Assembly (NCBI RefSeq): GCF_020740795.1
Contig: NC_067300.1
Location: forward strand, 186,001-250,000
Source of the DNA: Apus apus
Taxonomy: Eukaryota; Chordata; Aves; Apodiformes; Apodidae
DNA: 64,000 nt
Direction of reading: 5' to 3'
The stretch's first letter is position 1; every line of letters begins with the position of its first letter. The position numbers and the translations under genes were made by a program. Shown here in pieces: positions 62,401 to 64,000 of this stretch. The notes under the pieces are model-generated. The model was not told the origin of the DNA and made no database searches. It saw only the letters and a list, made by a program, of their open reading frames with translations.

Positions 62401-63083
62401 AGACCTGCAGAAGAAGATTTCAGGGAACAGGGGCAGGATGGGACTCCCAGTTTTTGGGTAGATCTTCTGGGAGATGGGAAAAAAAAGGAGCTAAGCTGTG
62501 GTCATGGAGTCAGGTCCTCCAGTCCTTCCTTGGCCCTCAAGACAGCAGCCATCTGAAGCAACTTTTTGCTCAGGCTTGTTGGGAAGTTATCTCAGGGCAG
62601 GGTCCCAACTTTGCCCTCACCTGCATGAGCCATGAGATGGGCAGTAAGATCAGGACTGGCCTAAGCCAACAAGATCTTGCTCCCATCAGATGAGCCCAGC
62701 TCCACACAGTATGGTCACTGCTTCATGTCTGGGCTGGCTTGACCCGTGGGTAAGCAAGGACTCAGGGTGGCGTGGACTCCCTCACTCCCTTGGGCTGACA
62801 CTGAGGTCATACCTGGAAGGTCTTTTGAGGCTGGTGGAGCTGGGTTGACCAGGGTGGTGCTCATGCCATGCTGTTTCCACAGGCAGCAGAAACCTCCATT
62901 GGCTGGGCCCTGGGCTACATGCTGAACCTCACCAACATGATCCCAGCAGAGAAGCCCTCTTCCCACAAAAGCATGATGTACAACTACTGGGTCATCCTCA
63001 TCCTGCTCTTTGTGATCACCACCCTGACATCTCTGGTGACTGCCGTCTGCCTGCTCCGGCGCAGCAAGTCCAGCACAATCTAA
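53308..63083 (+). CDS. ENTPD2: Ectonucleoside triphosphate diphosphohydrolase 2 (9 coding exons)
   Basis: The CDS joins 53308-53418, 59186-59303, 59713-59863, 60465-60624, 60725-60952, 61351-61617, 61808-61927, 62209-62343 and 62883-63083. That is 1491 nt and 496 residues (human about 495), and all introns are GT-AG. NTPDase2 is a plasma-membrane ecto-ATPase that converts extracellular ATP to ADP and so shapes purinergic signalling. An N-terminal membrane anchor (residues about 6-27) and a C-terminal one (about 466-488) flank the extracellular domain. Apyrase conserved regions are visible: DAGSSHT (43-49), [12 protein letters not shown] (115-126), [14 protein letters not shown] (160-173, catalytic Glu163), MDFGGASTQ (198-206) and [11 protein letters not shown] (437-447). 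N-glycosylation sequons lie at Asn62, 127, 274, 298, 419 and 445. ENTPD8 is the main alternative, but the YTVDF segment, the C-terminal STI and the neighbour SAPCD2 favour ENTPD2. The start has a near-perfect Kozak context. Confidence 0.95.
53419..59185 (+). other. ENTPD2: ENTPD2 intron 1
   Basis: A 5.8-kb intron, by far the longest of the gene. It holds a T-rich GTTT/GGTTT tract near 53985-54052. I recognise no other exon, transposon or RNA gene in it. A 332-codon minus-strand open frame at 56097-57095 has no family features. Confidence 0.65.
53985..54052 (+). repeat. (GTTT)n / (GGTTT)n low-complexity tract
   Basis: Alternating TTG, GTTT and GGTTT steps with T-runs in ENTPD2 intron 1. Confidence 0.8.
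59186..59303 (+). CDS. ENTPD2: ENTPD2 coding exon 2 (ACR1)
   Basis: Encodes residues 38-76 and one base of codon 77: [20 protein letters not shown], then [19 protein letters not shown]. It carries apyrase conserved region 1, which binds the phosphate of the nucleotide. The acceptor is CTGCAG and the donor is GAGG followed by GTAAGG. Confidence 0.96.
59713..59863 (+). CDS. ENTPD2: ENTPD2 coding exon 3 (ACR2)
   Basis: Encodes residues 77-126 and two bases of codon 127: [33 protein letters not shown] and [13 protein letters not shown]. It holds apyrase conserved region 2. The acceptor is TTCACAG and the donor is CTCAA followed by GTGAGT. Confidence 0.96.
60465..60624 (+). CDS. ENTPD2: ENTPD2 coding exon 4 (ACR3)
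   Basis: Encodes residues 127-180: [34 protein letters not shown] and [20 protein letters not shown]. The catalytic base Glu163 lies in EGVFGW. The acceptor is CCACAG and the donor is AAG followed by GTGGGC. The following intron is only 100 bp. Confidence 0.96.
60725..60952 (+). CDS. ENTPD2: ENTPD2 coding exon 5 (ACR4)
   Basis: Encodes residues 181-256: [38 protein letters not shown] and [20 protein letters not shown]. Apyrase conserved region 4 is MDFGGASTQ. The acceptor is GTTCAG and the donor is CAG followed by GTACCA. Confidence 0.96.
61351..61617 (+). CDS. ENTPD2: ENTPD2 coding exon 6
   Basis: Encodes residues 257-345: [20 protein letters not shown], then [20 protein letters not shown] and [20 protein letters not shown]. 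It has several cysteines expected to pair in the extracellular domain and sequons at Asn274 and Asn298. The acceptor is TGGCAG and the donor is ATC followed by GTAAGT. Confidence 0.94.
61808..61927 (+). CDS. ENTPD2: ENTPD2 coding exon 7
   Basis: Encodes residues 346-385: [20 protein letters not shown] then [31 protein letters not shown] is characteristic of ENTPD2. The acceptor is CATCAG and the donor is GAG followed by GTGGGC. Confidence 0.95.
62209..62343 (+). CDS. ENTPD2: ENTPD2 coding exon 8
   Basis: Encodes residues 386-430: [40 protein letters not shown] then AFQKK. It carries the sequon at Asn419. The acceptor is ATCCAG and the donor is AAG followed by GTGGGT. Confidence 0.94.
62883..63083 (+). 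CDS. ENTPD2: ENTPD2 coding exon 9 (ACR5 and C-terminal anchor)
   Basis: Encodes residues 431-496: [20 protein letters not shown], a short stalk, the membrane segment from Trp466 to about Leu488 ([20 protein letters not shown]) and the cytosolic tail RRSKSSTI, then TAA. Apyrase conserved region 5 is [11 protein letters not shown]. The acceptor is CCACAG. Confidence 0.96.
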   Translation, partial: AAETSIGWALGYMLNLTNMIPAEKPSSHKSMMYNYWVILILLFVITTLTSLVTAVCLLRRSKSSTI

Positions 63084-63404
63084 TGGCAGAGCCAGGGAGA
63101 ACCTCGTCTGCAGGACCCAGCTCCTCCCTCCTGTTGGAGCCTCCATAGCCTGAACACCGGGGATGCAGCAAGTGCTCACAGCTGTTGTCCTTCTCCAGTA
63201 CCCTACACTGCCTGTCCCTGAAGGGAAGCTATCCATTTCTGCCCTCCCCTTGTTTCAAGCTGCATAAAGGGGGACAGAAGAGGACTGCTGGCCCTGCAGG
63301 AGGATGGGTTAAGGGTTTCCCAGTGCTACTCAGGGATGGACCCCAAAGCAGGCTCGGGATCTGGATTTTCAGACTTGGGGCATCTTTCTGTCACTAGGCC
63401 TGAG
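63084..63404 (+). other. ENTPD2: ENTPD2 3'UTR, end not certain
   Basis: Sequence after the stop codon with no canonical AATAAA. The first variant hexamer is ATTAAA at 63417-63422, at the edge of the downstream CR1 fragment, so cleavage may lie within or beyond the repeats. Confidence 0.4.
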
Positions 63405-63695
63405 CTGGACTGGACCATTAAATCCAGACAACAACGTGATTTATTCTCAAGTCCACAAAGTGTAATTGAGGTACCAACAAGGAGAGGTGCTGTGCTGGAC
63501 CTTGTCCTCACCAAGAAGGAGGGGCTGGTGAGGGATGCTAGGCTCAAGGGCAGCCTTGGTTGTAGCGACCATTAAATGGTGGAGTTCAAGAGCTTTAGGG
63601 CAGCCAGGAGGGCTCACAGTAAGCTTACTGCCCTTGACTTCAGGTGGGGAGATAGCCTCTTCAGGGATCTCCTCAAGAGAGTGTCCTGGGATAAC
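63405..63695 (+). mobile_element. CR1 LINE fragment from upstream ORF2
   Basis: Internal CR1 sequence from the segment before the RT. It contains GGAGAGGTGCTGTGCTGGAC, CTTGTCCTCACCAAGAAGGA and GGCAGCCTTGGTTGTAGCGA, then AATGGTGGAGTTCAAGAG. The translated piece TRRGAVLDLVLTKKEGLV is the end of the CR1 endonuclease-like region. It is cut off where the minus-strand CR1 begins. Confidence 0.85.
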
Positions 63696-64000
63696 ATCAC
63701 AGAATCATCAAGATTGGAAAAGACCTTCAAGATAATAAGGTCCAACCATCCCACTAAACCATCTCCCTCAGCACCACGTCCACCTGTTTTTTGAACATCT
63801 CCAGGGATGGTGCCTCCACCACCACCCTGAGCAGCTTGTTCCAAGGCCTCACCACTCTTTTTGTGAAGAAATTTTTCCTAATATCCAATCTGAACCTCCC
63901 CTGGCACAGCTTCACCCCATTTCCTCTTGTCCCATCACTGGTCACCAGGGAGAAGAGCCCAACACCCACCTCACTACAACCTCGTCTCAGGTAGTTATAG
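63696..64000 (-). mobile_element. CR1 LINE 3' fragment, inverted, running off the window
   Basis: Minus-strand CR1 tail. The low-coordinate end reads ATCACAGAATCATCAAGATT. The translation includes [20 protein letters not shown] and [20 protein letters not shown]. It continues past base 64000. It abuts a plus-strand CR1, so either it inserted into that copy or two fragments were joined. Confidence 0.9.

Noticed and set aside
53308-63083. ENTPD8, the oviduct-type ecto-ATPase, as the identity of the third gene
   Set aside because: The [11 protein letters not shown] segment, the [13 protein letters not shown] block, the C-terminal STI and the neighbour SAPCD2 agree with ENTPD2 better.

Overview
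The window is nuclear DNA from a bird, most likely a GC-rich, gene-dense chromosome. Three multi-exon vertebrate genes with GT-AG introns are readable. The interspersed repeats are almost entirely CR1 LINE fragments plus one endogenous-retrovirus solo LTR, and no mammalian-type SINEs were seen. The gene order UAP1L1 - SAPCD2 - ENTPD2 matches the order I know from human 9q34.3, so this is a conserved syntenic block. I could not decide the bird order or species.

Layout: 1 to about 1434 is left flank with no gene recognised. UAP1L1 runs on the minus strand: start codon at 17254, stop codon at 3629-3627, nine coding exons, 501 residues, and a probable 3'UTR down to about 1435. A CR1 copy starts only about 65-75 bp upstream of its start codon and is split by a 549-bp solo LTR (17883-18431) with a 4-bp target duplication. 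From 19030 to 23600 is intergenic DNA with a 16-bp tandem repeat and a minus-strand CR1. SAPCD2 runs on the plus strand: 23807-34877, six coding exons, 343 residues, poly(A) signal at 36414. Its promoter is CpG-rich with three CCAAT boxes about 30 bp apart. From about 36440 to 52750 is intergenic DNA with CR1 tails, an uncharacterised repeat near 43.1-43.7 kb, and homopolymer or A-rich tracts. ENTPD2 runs on the plus strand: 53308-63083, nine coding exons, 496 residues, with a 5.8-kb first intron. A degenerate G-rich minisatellite and a TGACTCAGC element lie just upstream of it. The window ends in two CR1 fragments in opposite orientation.

The genes do not form a pathway. UAP1L1 is a cytosolic nucleotide-sugar pyrophosphorylase family member. 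SAPCD2 is a coiled-coil cell-division and polarity protein. ENTPD2 is a cell-surface ecto-ATPase. UAP1L1 and SAPCD2 are divergently arranged about 6.5 kb apart, and most of what separates them on the UAP1L1 side is transposon sequence.

All exon boundaries were derived by hand. Each was fixed by GT-AG dinucleotides, reading-frame continuity and agreement with the family proteins. Each of the three assembled coding sequences closes in frame. I found no convincing undescribed system. The most useful second-look items are the SAPCD2 promoter architecture, the nested LTR-in-CR1 next to the UAP1L1 promoter, a tandem splice acceptor in UAP1L1, a duplicated intronic segment in SAPCD2 and the 43-kb repeat.
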